A DNA stretch of 64,000 nt, from positions 1,302,001 to 1,366,000 of the forward strand of contig CATNEN010000007.1 of NCBI GenBank assembly GCA_950097015.1, written 5' to 3'. Both the position numbers and the translations under genes were made by a program. Within the stretch, counting starts at the first letter, position 1. Each line of letters starts with the position of its first letter. This DNA is from Macrostomum hystrix. Lineage: Eukaryota; Platyhelminthes; Macrostomidae. Shown here one piece after another: positions 1 to 11,844 of this stretch. The notes beneath the pieces were generated by a model, which worked only from the letters and a program-made list of their open reading frames with translations, was not told where the DNA came from and made no database searches.

Positions 1-637
1 ATGACGCGTCGCCGACGCTGTCGCGATCTTCAATTCGCGTCACTGTGCCGTTCTCGCTGCAGCCGAAGATCACGGCTGGCAGCTGGCGACCGTTGACAAG
101 AAGGCCGAGATTGCGCGACTCTTCGAGCGGGGCGAACACAGACTTGGCCGTGGTGGCCGGTGGCGCGCGGTCATCAATGATGAGGCAGACGGCTTTGCCC
201 ACATTTTTAGCCAGCTGCAGATGTTTAAGCAGCAGGTTGATGTTCTGCTTGGTCACGCCCAGCTTGACTAGGTTGATCTCGCGCCGGACTAGTTCGCGTT
301 GCATCGACTCCGCGGCCGTCTTGCAGTCGAGTATGGCGCCAAAGACTCCTAGCTGGCCTAGGATGGCGCCAAAGTCGGCATCCAAGACGCCCTCTCGGAG
401 CAGCGTGCTTCGCGGCATCACTACCGGATAGAAGCCGGACTCCTCGGCAATGGTGAGCACGCTCTCCAGGCTGTCAGCGTCACGAATGCGGCTCCACAGG
501 AGCTCTCGGTCGCCAGTGACTATGGCCCCGATCTGCTGCTGCTGCTCCGATAAAGGCGAATGGCTGTTACTGCTACTACTACTGTTATTGCTAGGGCTAC
601 GATAACCGCGAACCTGCGACAGACTGCTCGGCGACAT
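1..637 (-). CDS. Unrecognised protein, N-terminal part (runs off the window)
   Basis: An uninterrupted minus-strand frame runs from an ATG at 635-637 to the window edge, about 212 codons. The first 40 residues are Ser/Asn/Gln-rich and probably disordered. A globular part follows, with alternating hydrophobic and charged segments such as REGVLDADFGAILGQLGVFG, KLGVTKQNINLLLKHLQLAK and GKAVCLIIDDRAPP, which look like helices and strands of an alpha/beta fold. No signal peptide or membrane segment is visible. The exon is GC-rich, unlike the flanking AT-rich DNA, which supports real coding. The opposite-strand frame over the same bases is a shadow. I do not recognise the family and assign no function. 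The C-terminus, and possibly further exons, lie to the left of the window. Confidence 0.6.
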   Translation of the reverse strand, partial: MSPSSLSQVRGYRSPSNNSSSSSNSHSPLSEQQQQIGAIVTGDRELLWSRIRDADSLESVLTIAEESGFYPVVMPRSTLLREGVLDADFGAILGQLGVFGAILDCKTAAESMQRELVRREINLVKLGVTKQNINLLLKHLQLAKNVGKAVCLIIDDRAPPATTAKSVFAPLEESRNLGLLVNGRQLPAVIFGCSENGTVTRIEDRDSVGDAS

Positions 638-2290
638 TGCGTTGGGTGAAAATCTTGTGGCGCTTAGAAAGAAAATCTATAGAAATTTTGCCTGTAGGCT
701 TTGAGAAATCAGACTGCTAGGCTGACTCAACTTGGCTCTTGGGGCTAAAGGCCGCCCACGAATTCGGCTTTATCAGTCCAGGAAAAGGGAGAAGGTTGAA
801 TGGAGGACAAACTGCCCATTCACTGAATACGTGCCTCTCGATGGAAACCTCCGTGCGACCTTGAATGCGCGCAAATTCATTGGCCAGCAGTGGGGGTTCC
901 CGGGGTATCCCGCACGCCAGCTGGGACTGATAGCTTTTCTCAGGCAATTTCCACTAGCCTAAACGCCCTCCAGCGCACATAGACACTGCACAAGATTTGC
1001 GCAGCTGTCACCGCAGTGCGCGCCTTCAAAGCTAAGCGATCGTCTAATATTGTTTTTGTGTATACTGTGTAGATGCGTGATTAACTCAAGCGAAAAACAG
1101 TTATAAAAAGAAATTGTCATTACTTCATTTCTAAATTTCTTTACTAGGAATAAAAGCTTTATGTAGAACATTCGTTTGCATTTATACATTTGCGGATACA
1201 ATTTATACAAATGCGGTCGCCGGTCTGTCTTCATATCTTGGCCATGATGCAAAACCACACTACTTGTTTCAATTATTTTTATGTTTACCAGTTTGTTTCT
1301 AGTAAGAGATGCTTATTTTTTAATGTTCTCTACGCTCGTAGATGAGAAAGCTATTATAGTACATAAAAATTTGACAGGCGTAATATTTACAATTACGCCT
1401 ATCATAAATTATATTTACTTATTTACAAATTGGCGTAACTGAAAACACTTGTGGGAGAGAGAGGTTACTACTACTTGCTTTTATCAGAGCTGATTAATAA
1501 TAATATATCTGGTGATTTAGGTGTTTTCAAGAATTTACGAGTCCTTAAACTTAATGTCGCTGATTTGCCCCTTGCAGCTTGACCAAGAAATCGAAGTAGG
1601 TATTTTTGTTATGCGCCTACTCAACGAGTTACTTAAAACAGTTAAGTAGTTCTTATTTCAGCGTCCCAGTCAAAGCATAAGATTTAAGAAAAAAAAATCA
1701 CACGCTTTTTTACTTTCTGTCAAGCGGTCTCAAAATCAACCGACAAAAAATGCCCATCGTACTACTAAGACAGTAGTGAGCTTAGAACAGTTTACCAAAT
1801 ATGACACTAGTAACAAATAATTATCCCTTCATATGTAGACTTAACTACAAGTCGAGTGCTACGTTTGCACCACTACTGCTTGCTGACTGTCTGGCGTTGC
1901 GGCTTCTTCATCAGTGCTACTTGCTGACTGTGCTTTAACTGCGTAATTGTTTGTTTTTTATTCGTTTTTTCCGAGGTTTTGCCACCAGATAAGCCACAGT
2001 TAGAACTTTCGATTGTATATTATTAAATTATTAATAAGTCCTGTTGAACTAGAAGATATATATATTATATACTTTTTCAACTGTGCAGATATCTATGTTA
2101 ATGCCCATTATGCAAACTATCTATTCTGATTGTACCTAACGATCGATACTGAAAATTAGCACTCTTCTTCTGCGTTGTTTTCTGTTATTGCAGCCCTATA
2201 TACTCGTACATTCAATTTCACTGAACTCAATATTTTTATAATACAATAGCAGTAAAACTCTATCGATTCTTATTTTAATCACCTTGCTTT
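638..2290. other. Intergenic, no gene seen
   Basis: AT-rich DNA with only short frames that lack coding character. It presumably includes the 5' flank of the minus-strand gene ending at 637. Nothing else could be supported. Confidence 0.5.
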
Positions 2291-2294
2291 TTAG

Positions 2295-2515
2295 TGACCA
2301 CCACCCCGAGCATTGACGACGCTAAGTCAGTTAGGTGGCGCTCAGCTGTTCGCTGTCCTGGACTTAACCAACGCCTACCCATGCTGCAGATGCCAGTTAA
2401 TGAGGCATCTTAATTTGGTCTCTATCAGTCAAACTCTTTGGCCTATGGAATAAGGCAGGCGCGAGCAATCTTTCAAAGTTACATGGACAGGACAGTCTTC
2501 TGTCATCGCTGACAA
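2295..2515 (+). pseudogene. Ty3/gypsy-type reverse transcriptase relic
   Basis: Reading across frames gives the typical order of an LTR-retrotransposon reverse transcriptase. PSIDDA is followed by LGGAQLFAVLDLTNAY (the region of the first catalytic Asp), then LQMPVNEA, then AYGI..ARAIFQSYMD. The pieces lie in at least two frames with a stop between them, so this is a decayed fragment of about 70 codons with no intact gene. No LTRs were found around it. Confidence 0.6.
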
Positions 2516-2692
2516 ATGTACTAAGCTTAACTGAGCTAAAATGCTTTGACATTGCAGTTAAAAAATTGTCACGTTATAAATATATTAGGAATTTTTCTTG
2601 ATTCTCACTATAGTACAATTTTTCATTCTCTTAGTTTTTATGCTGAACATTCATCACTCGGTCATTTAGTAAGTGAACAAACTTTTTCAAAG

Positions 2693-2995
2693 CATTTTCC
2701 TCGATTATCACGTCCTATTTTCCAGTACCAGTAACAGTACCAGTACCGGAAAAAATAAAGTTAAAACAAAGGGTCGTAATATAGAAAAATATTAATTGCC
2801 ATGGCTGTAGATGAAGCACGTGCAATTTCAGCTTCCTACAGCATCCAGCGCCGGAGCAGTGCAGGACCCTCCGTCGTCGAGACTAGCTCGGTGAAGTGCT
2901 TCGCCGAGACGCCAAATTGGCGCAATAAACTGAGTGCGTCTCCCCACCCCAGCCATAGAAGCCTCTGCTACTAAGTTCATGACGACCCTTATTGC
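2693..2995 (+). repeat. Left arm of a long inverted repeat
   Basis: This arm is repeated in reverse complement at 4200-4408. Both carry a GTACCAGT-rich start, then AAAGTTAAAACAAAGGGTCG, then the block around GTAGATGAAGCACGTGCAAT, then CCACCCCAGCCAT. The arms differ by small gaps. The block beginning ATGGCTGTAGATGAAGCACG also opens a short frame and recurs in direct orientation at about 3046-3076, so it could be the start of an element-borne reading frame. Confidence 0.65.
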
Positions 2996-3111
2996 GCCAG
3001 CATGACTGGTCGGAGGCAACTAATAACCATCAGAGCATCAATTGCCATGGGTGTAGATGAAGCACGTGCAATTTCAGGAAAACGATTGAAAGCAACTGTC
3101 AGAAATTATCG

Positions 3112-3396
3112 ATGGAATCCGACACTTGCAAAGTATGCAAGGACAGCACCAGAATTGAGAAATTGTGGATCCAGCAGTGCGATCTCTGTGATGCCTGGAT
3201 TCACAGTCGATGCGCCGATTCCGAATTATTAATTCGTCTTCAATCTGGTGCCTTGTGTCTTGCTGCACTAATTGATCGAGTCTTCGGCGTTTTGGCTCAG
3301 GCCTCAGCACCGCGAGTCACATTCGCTTTCGTATCAATAGCTTTTCCTAATCAATTTTTTGTTGAAGTGCCACAGATTAAAACCGTTGCATATTGA
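3112..3396 (+). pseudogene. PHD-finger-like ORF inside the inverted repeat
   Basis: The 94-residue frame starts with a zinc-binding pattern: CKVC at about residues 6-9, then QQCDLCDAWIHSRC with the Trp two residues before the His-x2-Cys pair. This is the hallmark of a PHD finger. The rest has no recognisable domain. A direct copy of the arm sequence (MGVDEARAIS) lies just upstream in another frame. PHD fingers are known in ORF1 proteins of some non-LTR retrotransposons, so a transposon origin is likely. The frame is short and may be a broken piece. Confidence 0.5.
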
Positions 3397-4199
3397 CTGG
3401 TACCATGCTAAACTACTTAGTAGTACGAGAGTATATTGATTCCAGCGCATTTCTTATGCACAAATGTGTTTTCTTATTTTGCATGCTTGCTCACAAAAAG
3501 AAGGTTGGCTCATCACTTATTGTACCTGTATTTTGCCGTTTATTCGCTGTTTCTCATTCCATTTTTATGTGTGCATCATATAGCTTCAGTGGTAACAGTT
3601 TGCTAATTTTGCTTACATAGCTAAAAAACAATTATTTTCGATTTGGTCTGTATAGGGCTCAACTCACCAACAGCTTTGACATTCTCCAGTCATAGCCAAC
3701 AGATCCCTGACCAAGCATGTGTTGAATGAAAATATATTATTAGGCATTAGAGAGGCAATTTCCAACAAATAAAACTACCATATATACTAGTCATAGAAGG
3801 TAGCTTTATATGATTAACGTAGTCGATTCTAAAAGAATATTTATATTCTACTTAGCAAATTCATTTTTGACGAAAAATGAAAAATATTTTTTGTATTATT
3901 TTCATTTTAGTTCAGAAATAAAAATTAGCAAACGATTGTTAAAAATTGTGTTTAAAACTCTAAGCAGCTATGCTTTGTAATCATAGCATACGAATAAAAA
4001 ACTAATTGTGAGTAACTTCGCCAAAGTCGGTCACAAGCCCGATTGAAAAAGATGGAGGGTGCACATATGCCTAATTTACTGCTCTAACCGAATCCATTAA
4101 TTAACTCTGCCAACAAAATACTTCAAAACCCTTCTGCACCATTCACAAACCTTCAAAACCTTGTCACATCTTTGTCCCAGCAGTTTCAACGAAGAACCT

Positions 4200-4408
4200 T
4201 TCACACTTTTTAAAGGGTCGTCATGGCTGGGGTGGGAAGACGCACTTTAAGGGTCCACTGCTCCGGCGCTGGATGCTATAGGAAGCTGAAATTGCACGTG
4301 CTTCATCTACAGCCATGAGAATAATATTCTTCTGTAACGACCCTTTGTTTTAACTTTATTTTTCCGGTACTGGTACTGTTAACTGGTACTGAAAAATAGG
4401 ATGTCGAG
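4200..4408 (-). repeat. Right arm of the long inverted repeat
   Basis: Reverse-complement partner of 2693-2995, sharing the CCACCCCAGCCAT block, the ATTGCACGTGCTTCATCTAC block and CCGGTACTGGTACTGTTAAC. Together the arms enclose about 1.2 kb containing the PHD-like ORF. Confidence 0.65.
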
Positions 4409-4409
4409 T

Positions 4410-6190
4410 CCGATCCAAAGTCGAGATTTTCGTTACGAAAAGGAAGTAAAATTGTTCTAAAATGACATACTGTCACAAAAATTGATAGAAAACACTTACC
4501 CAATTTTTTATATGGATATGTGGACCTACAGGAACAGGCGGACTGAATTATTCTCTCTCCTTCAATCTGAAATGAACTTGCCAAGGAGCAAATTCTCCAA
4601 AGACAAAGGGGCAAATTTTATAAACAACTAGGCCTAAAGGCTCATACTGCTTAAATTGCAGCTAAATTTTCTCAAGTTGCATTCTGAGTTCTCTGAAAAT
4701 ACTGAAATCCCATTGGTGTTCTGAATTCTCTAAGATCCAATACTATCTTATCTAATATTCTATTTCTGTAGGGGGCCTATTACTTGATAGGGTATCAATG
4801 ATACCCCATTATCAGAAATTATCTGAAATCTCATTTCAAAATCTATTTATTCTTAATCTTAGCTACTCTACCCAATATTCTAGGATATCCAGTTTTTTTA
4901 GGCCCCTAATCAACTTTTTATCAAGGGATTCAAATCCCTTTCAAAATTATAAAAAACCTGATTTACATTTAAAATAGTCTGAAATCCCATTCTAATTTCA
5001 GTGAAAACCTATTAGACAACAGCAAAGTACAATGGGTTTTTACAATTTCTATGAATTTTTATGCTTCTATTAAGCTTTGGCTCAACAGCTTTAAGATCAT
5101 AGCTAAAACTGCTAAAATATTATGGTAAGCTAAACTATTGAAATATTATTGTAAAACCAAAGCCTAGCTTAAAAAACATTAGCAAATCTGTTATAAGATT
5201 ATAATTACATGATTATAGTTATTAGCAAAAAATTCTGAGAATATAGCTTAGCTTAACAATTTATCCTAAAGCTGCAATACAGTTATTGCTTAAAAGTTTT
5301 TAGCAAAAAGTTAAGATAGGCCTATTGGTTAAACTTAACGTGAAACTGCTATCTGCCATGTGATTTGTGGCTATATTGCCATTTCAGTATCAGCATTCTA
5401 TAATTTTTGTGGGTTAGATTCTCTTAGGCTCATTTTTATTAGTTGATTGTTTTAGGGACCAAGCCTAGAAACTGCAATTTAGAACCTTTGCTAAATAATA
5501 ATCAAGTGTTCAGTTTTTAAGTTACTATCACTTATAAAACATTTATATTAGCACTGATTTAGATAAGAATTTTTTAATTTATTAAGATGTATGTATGTTA
5601 ACTTTTTATATTAAACATATAGCTAAATGACAATCAATAAGGTTCAATAATGTTTCTTGATTAGGGGCCTAGCCAAACTTCAAGTGTATATAGGCTTTTG
5701 TCTGTTTTTTTTACTTTTTTGCAGTTTCTCATAAGAATGTTTCATTGTCATTAAATCAGTTTCATAACAAAAAACTAAAACTTGTAACAACATGGAAACA
5801 AAAATATAGTTGAAGGGCTTATTGAGAATGCACAATAAGATCTAAAGTTTAGGCAGAATCTATTAGGTCACATGATTGAGTGATGCATAATTTATTATCA
5901 TTTCCTAATGGATGGAAAAGCTAGCCCCATCCCAATACAGCCAATAGCAAATCTAACATGTTTTATTGCTGCATATTTTATGCCACATTGACTATAAAGC
6001 TTGTAAATTGAAAAAAAGTTAGTAAGTCCAGACACACCTATGTGAATGAATACCTGTCTATGTAGTGCATGTGTGCATGCTTCAGTCTTCGTGCATATTG
6101 TTATCAAGGCGCGGACTGCAAAATCAGATTTGTTCTCTTATCTCTTCTATTTGCTTCTTTAAGCAGCTTCGCGCGAGTCTCTGAAAATCA
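4410..6190. other. AT-rich intergenic region upstream of Pellino
   Basis: About 1.8 kb of AT-rich sequence with no credible reading frame. The last few hundred bases should hold the Pellino promoter and 5' UTR, but no clear TATA box or repeat is visible. Confidence 0.45.
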
Positions 6191-6197
6191 GCGCTAG

Positions 6198-8478
6198 ATG
6201 AGCGCAGTGCAACCAATTCAGCAAGCGGCGGTGGTGGTTGATGGAATGCCGAATCGCCAGCCGCACTCACCACCGACGCCACCGACGCCTCCGCCGCCAA
6301 CAGCTGCAGCAGCTATGGCTGTGCTCCAGCCTCCAGCCGCGGTTGCGGCTCCGTTAAATCCCTTCAGTGGCAATGGCAACAGCAATGTCACGGCCGCTGC
6401 AGCAGCCGTGGGCGACAGGCCAGACAGTGCTGGAGAGGCATCCGATGTCTATGGCATGCTGGTTGTGCTGGGCTGCAACGGCCACCTCCCCGGCGATGAT
6501 GGCGCCGGCCGGCGAACCTCTCGACTGTTGCTTCGGAGACGAGCAAACTGCGGCAACGCGCTCCGGCCAACCAAGAAGCAGTGGCGCGCCAGCAGCATCA
6601 AGGAGCTGGAGGGCAGCCGGCCGCAGGCTTCCGTGTCCTACACTCTGGGGCGCAACCAGGGCTACGTTGTGGTCGAGTATGAGCCGGACTCTCAGTGCGA
6701 CATGTTTCAGGTGAGGAAATTGTGTGAAGCTACTGCTCTACAGCTTCATAATATGCTACTAAAACTTTAGATTGAGCAGCTACGAGCGTATCCTGCTAAA
6801 TCCTCATTTAAGCCCAGATCTCCTACTTAGGCAGCTATTCAGCCGGATCCCTAACTTCAGCATCTATTCTCCCAGATTCCTAACTTGAGCAGCCATTCTC
6901 CCAGATTCCTAACTTAAGCATATATTTTCTCAGATCACTAACTTGATCGAGCATCTATTTTCCCAGATCCCTAACTTGGCAATCATTCTCCCAGATCTCT
7001 TTTTTTGAGCAGCCATCCTCTCAGACCATCTCAGATCTCTAGTTCAAGCAGCCATTCTCTCCGATCCCTAACTTAAACAACCATCTTTCCAGATCCCCGT
7101 TTGAGTAGCCATCCTCCCAGATCAACCAATTTGAGCAGTTATGTTGCCACTTGCCAGATCCTCATACCATGTTGAGCCAGTTTGGCAAGTTTCGCTGTCT
7201 CCCATCCGCAGGTGGGCCGCTCCACCGAGTCTGTCATCGACCTGGTGGTGAGTGACGCCACTCCGCCAGGTGAAACTGCCGCTGCCGACTCCACAATCAG
7301 CAGGTACGCCTGCCGGATCATTGTGAACCGCACGCCGCCTTACACGCCCAGAATCTTCGCTGCCGGCTTCGACTCTGCCAAGCGCATCATGCTGGGTGAG
7401 GATGGTAGAATTTGATCTGTGCTGGGATGGGAGTTGAGGATCAGACCGAACGCCCAGCTGGGTTGTTGGGATATTTGTATATCCAACGGCCCTCAAAGTT
7501 AATTAATTTAAGTTAAAATATTTCTATTTAGCTTTTGCATGCAAAGCAGGTCTCGCTCCGATTTTTGCGGTTGTTGGTTCGATTCTTGCTACTATTTAGG
7601 CTCTAGCATTATCTCAGGGGCTACGATTCTAGTTTAAAGCTATAATTAATCAGTTTGTCTATTTGACTGACTCCCGCTATCCAGGCGAGCACGCCATTCG
7701 CTGGAACGTCACCACGGACGAAGTTGACGGCCTGACAACCAATGGCGTCCTTATTAACAAGCCGGTAGGTGGCTACTGCTTCGGCAGTCAGCCGGGGCCC
7801 TGGTACGAGGTCAGCATCGAGGGCCGCCTCTATCCAATGCGCGAGCACCGGGCCACGCCGTCGCACTCGGATGTGCTGCACGCTGTCGACAACTCCCTGA
7901 TTGACGGCACCGTGATTGATCTCTGCGGCGTCTGCCTGGTGTACCGATCCGCCGAGGGCCTGCGCCGCAGTCCAACCCACATGGAGCTCTGCTCCCGGGT
8001 CGAGTCGCTCAATCAGACGCACATCCTCTGCCCCGTGCGCTACCAGACCCTGGTCATTCGGAAGCCCCTCCAGGCCAACTCGTCTGCCATGTCCATCTCG
8101 GACGATCGCCAGCCCTACGTTTACACCGGCTGCGGCCACGTCCACGGTCATCACAGCTGGGACCGGCCGCCTGCTCCGCAGCAGCAGCAGCAGCAGCAGC
8201 ACCAGCCATCGGACCGTCGCACCTGTCCACTCTGTCTGCAACAATCCGCTTTCATTCCTTTGAAGCTCGGCGAAGAGGCGGCGCTCTACCTAGACCGCGA
8301 CGGTGTGCCTAATTATGCATTCAATCCGTGCGGTCACATGGCCTCAGAGCTGACTGTTAAATACTGGGCTGCCCTGCCGCTGCTCACTGCCAGCCAGCTG
8401 CGGCCGCTCTGCCCGTTCTGCTCAGTGCCTCTAGCCAGCCCGGCCACCATCAGGCTGCTCTTCCAGTCCGACATATGA
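6198..8478 (+). CDS. PELI: Pellino-family E3 ubiquitin-protein ligase
   Basis: Three exons are inferred: 6198-6710, 7212-7395 and 7685-8478. They join in phases 0 and 1 to give 496 codons. Pellino proteins are cytosolic E3 ligases that bind phosphorylated IRAK kinases in Toll/IL-1 signalling through an FHA-like domain. After a Pro/Ala-rich N-terminal tail come the conserved blocks YGMLVVLGCNG, SVSYTLGRNQGYVVVEYEPD, FQ|VGRSTESVIDLVVSD, ISRYACRIIVNR, RIFAAGFDSAKRIMLG and DGLTTNGVLINKP. The C-terminal RING-like region keeps CGHVHGHHSW, CPLC, NPCGHMASE and CPFC. Oddities are the long N-terminus and a run of seven Gln (CAG codons, 8179-8199) between the CGHVHG and CPLC zinc-ligand motifs. The protein is longer than the roughly 420 residues of vertebrate Pellinos. 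Intron 1 carries a degenerate repeat, and a minisatellite starts about 25 bases after the stop. Confidence 0.93.
6790..7140 (+). repeat. Degenerate tandem repeat in Pellino intron 1
   Basis: Imperfect units of about 25-30 bases built on TCCCAGATCCCTAACTTGAG. They are strongly diverged, so the array is old compared with those downstream. Confidence 0.6.
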
Positions 8479-8502
8479 TCCACCTACCCACCGGCTGCGG
8501 AC

Positions 8503-9405
8503 TGGGGCTCATGGACTGAGTGTTCTGTTTGTCAGGCCATAGACTGGGTATGTTCAGTTTGTGAGGCCATAGACTATTTATATTCAGTTTGTGAGGTCAT
8601 AGACTAAGTATATTCGGTTTGTGAGTTTATAGACTAAGTACATTCAGTTTGTGAGGCCATAGACTGGGTATGTTCAGTTTGTGAGGCCATAGACTATTTA
8701 TATTCAGTTTGTGAGGCCATAGACTAAGTATATTCAGTTTGTGAGGTCATAGACTAAGTATATTCAGTTTTTGAGGCCAGTAGACTAAGTATATTCAGTT
8801 TGTGAGGCCAGTAGACTGAGTATATTCAGTTTGTGAGGCCAGTAGACTTTGTATATTCAGTTTGTGAGGCCAGTAGACTAAGTATATTCAGTTTGTGAGG
8901 CCATAGACTAAGTATATTCAGTTTGTGAGGTCATAGACTAAGTATATTCAGTTTGTGAGGTCATAGACTAAGTATATTCAGTTTGTGAGGCCAGTAGACT
9001 GAGTATATTCAGTTTGTGAGGCCAGTAGACTTTGTATATTCAGTTTGTGAGGCCAGTAGACTAAGTATATTCAGTTTGTGAGGTCATAGACTAAGTATAT
9101 TCAGTTTTTGAGGCCAGTAGACTAAGTATATTCAGTTTGTGAGGCCATAGACTAAGTATATTCAGTTTGTGAGGTCATAGACTAAGTATATTCAGTTTGT
9201 GAGGTCATAGACTAAGTATATTCAGTTTGTGAGGCCAGTAGACTGAGTATATTCAGTTTGTGAGGCCAGTAGACTAAGTATATTCAGTTTGTGAGGTCAT
9301 AGACTAAGTATATTCAGTTTGTGAGGCCAGTAGACTGAGTATATTCCGTTCGTGAGGCCATAGACTGTATATTCAGTTTGTGAGGCCATGGGCTCAGTAT
9401 ATCAG
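8503..9405 (+). repeat. 30-31 bp minisatellite directly downstream of Pellino
   Basis: About 29 units containing CATAGACTAAGTATATTCAG and GTTTGTGAGG. A variant with CCAGTAG adds one base. Larger blocks of variants recur in the same order, which shows multi-unit duplications. It begins some 25 bases after the stop codon and so probably lies in the 3' UTR. Confidence 0.9.
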
Positions 9406-10544
9406 TATGAAGTCCCAGTCTATGAATTCATTCATATTACCAAGTCTTCTAAAATGTCATAGACTGGTTGTTCTTTAATACTCATGAATTAAGTTAGTGG
9501 TTACTCATTAAGTTAGTAATTAAGTTAGTCATTAAGTTTATTGTTGTCCTGTCTGTGTTTTTGAGCTAGAATTTAAACTGCAAAGTTATGAAAAGTTTAC
9601 AGCCAGATTTTCGTTATTGGTTGGTTGATTTTTATTTCGTCGCTTATTCTGAGTTCCAAACTTTGGAAATGGTTCCTGCCAAATGAGAATTAATGCTAAA
9701 TAATGATTTTCCTGTTCACTATTGGCAGTTTTCTGTTTATTCGTGCAGAATTCATAGAAGTACCTTTTTCTGCCCCTTGCAGTCCATTCGAATTTCCCCA
9801 TCGAATTTTGCCTCTCTGGCCTTATGCTCTAATCACCTTTATCCTACCTCTCTCTCCTCACACCCAAGTCGCATTGCAGTCTCCTACTCTTGTCTTCTTC
9901 ACCCCAGTGTGTTCCTGTCACCATTGCCGGTGTGTAAGCGATTATGAAAACTCGAATGATTCATTATTAATCATGATCGTTTCAATTTTTGTAGAGGTTC
10001 TTTTGTTCAGGTCCAAAGATTATCTGGTAATTCAAAAATAAGTTTTTGTCGTTTCTGCTCAGATATTCTTGCTTATGAATATGCTATTTAACTGTGTCTA
10101 AACATGTACTTAATTCACTCTTTTTCCTGTAACCAACGCAAAACAAATTGCTGCGAAAGTATTTTGGAGTTTCTTGCTGGTCACAAATATGCTCTGCCTA
10201 AAGATTACAGTGTGGTAATAAGTACAGTAAAAAGTGCTATTTCAACATAATTTCCGTGAATTTCTTAGCCCCGCATGTCTTCACAAGTCTGTGAGTGCGT
10301 CCTTTCATTTCCTGCAATCCTTTGCTTCGAATTTAAGCTTTGTCCCTCGTTTTTCTCTTTCCCCTTTTGCCTTTCCGCTTTAAGCCGGCAAAATGGCATT
10401 GGTGCTAATTTCAAAGCGTAGATCAGTGCTAATTGTTGTTTCATGGCTCAACGTGCCCTTATAGCATCTAACTCTCTGCCCTGAAGACCCAATTAACTCA
10501 TCCATCTGCCTATCAGATTATACCTCTACCTAATCCAATCCACC
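9406..10544. other. Intergenic, no gene seen
   Basis: Mixed AT-rich and pyrimidine-rich sequence with small overlapping frames only. It may contain the end of the Pellino transcript, but no clear cleavage signal stands out. Confidence 0.4.
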
Positions 10545-11185
10545 TATCTGCCTAATCCCATCCACCTGTCTGCCTAATCCCATCCACCTATCTGCCTAAT
10601 CCCATCACCTATCTGCCTAATCCCATCAACTATCTGCCTAATCCCATCAACTATCTGCCTAATCCCATCCACCTGTCTGCCTAATCCCATCCACCTGTCT
10701 GCCTAATCCCATCCACCTGTCTGCCTAATCCCATCCACCTATCTGCCTAATCCCATCACTTATCTGCCTAATCCCATCCACCTATCTACCTAATCCCATC
10801 AACTATCTGCCTAATCCCATCAACTATCTGCCTAATCCCATCCACCTGTCTGCCTAATCCCATCCACCTATCTACCTAATCCCATCAACTATCTGCCTAA
10901 TCCCATTCACCTATCTACCTAATCCCATTCACCTATCTGCCTAATTCCATCACCTATCTGCCTAATCCCATCAACTATCTGCCTAATCCCATTCACCTAT
11001 CTACCTAATCCCATTCACCTATCTGCCTAATTCCATCAACTATCTGCCTAATCCCATTCACCTATCTACTTAATCCCATCCACCTATCAACCTAATCCCA
11101 TCAACTATCTGCCTAATCCCATTCACCTATCTAACTAATCCCATCCACCTATATACCTAATCCCATTCATCTATCTGCCTAAACA
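10545..11185 (+). repeat. 22-bp minisatellite
   Basis: About 29 imperfect units of CCTAATCCCATCCACCTATC plus two bases. Substitutions (CATC/CAAC/ATTC, GTCTG/ATCTA) and occasional lost bases separate the units. Confidence 0.9.
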
Positions 11186-11840
11186 ATGGGCGTACTTTCC
11201 AATGCCTTCATATTTAGCCTGAAATTCACTTGAGTCCATTCTCAAATTCCTGTAGATGCGTAACGTGTCTTCATTGTATGATTATCTACCTTTGATGCTA
11301 AGATACCACCTAATCTGTAGGAATTATTGTTTAAGATGATCAGTTAGTTTTTTTAGAATTTGATTTTGATAGGAAATCCACTATGCTTCTCCGTTAATCG
11401 TGTACTTAGCGATCTCTTCTACATGTACTAGATTCATGCTACAACCAGTTTTAATGAACTCAAACTTATTTTCATTTGCCTGTCGTAAGCTTAAAGCGTT
11501 GTTGAAATTCTTAGTCGGTCTCGTCATCTGCTAGAATGTCGCTTTTCTTTACCGTTAGTTGGTTTTGTTGCCCTACTGTTTGTCAAATTATAATATTATT
11601 AATATTTGCGTCGCTATTTTTTTACCTGAAAACGATCACCTAATAACTGATGTGAATTAGCTCTATAGTCCCTTCCCTGTCCGAGTTTTTTACATCAAGA
11701 GAATAATGTTTTTATGGATTTTTTTCTTATCGCCAGTGGCGCCACGAAAAGTATTCTTATTGCAGGCTAATTAAGCTTATCAGGTGTGAACATGTTAGCT
11801 TTTGTTAGTTAAGTGTAACCGGCTTTCGCGGTATATTAAA
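11186..11840. other. Spacer between two arrays
   Basis: AT-rich sequence without a credible gene, RNA or repeat. Confidence 0.4.
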
Positions 11841-11844
11841 GTGA

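Noticed and set aside
717-1258. Several 76-99 codon frames on both strands
   Set aside because: They overlap each other, lack coding character and have no family resemblance.
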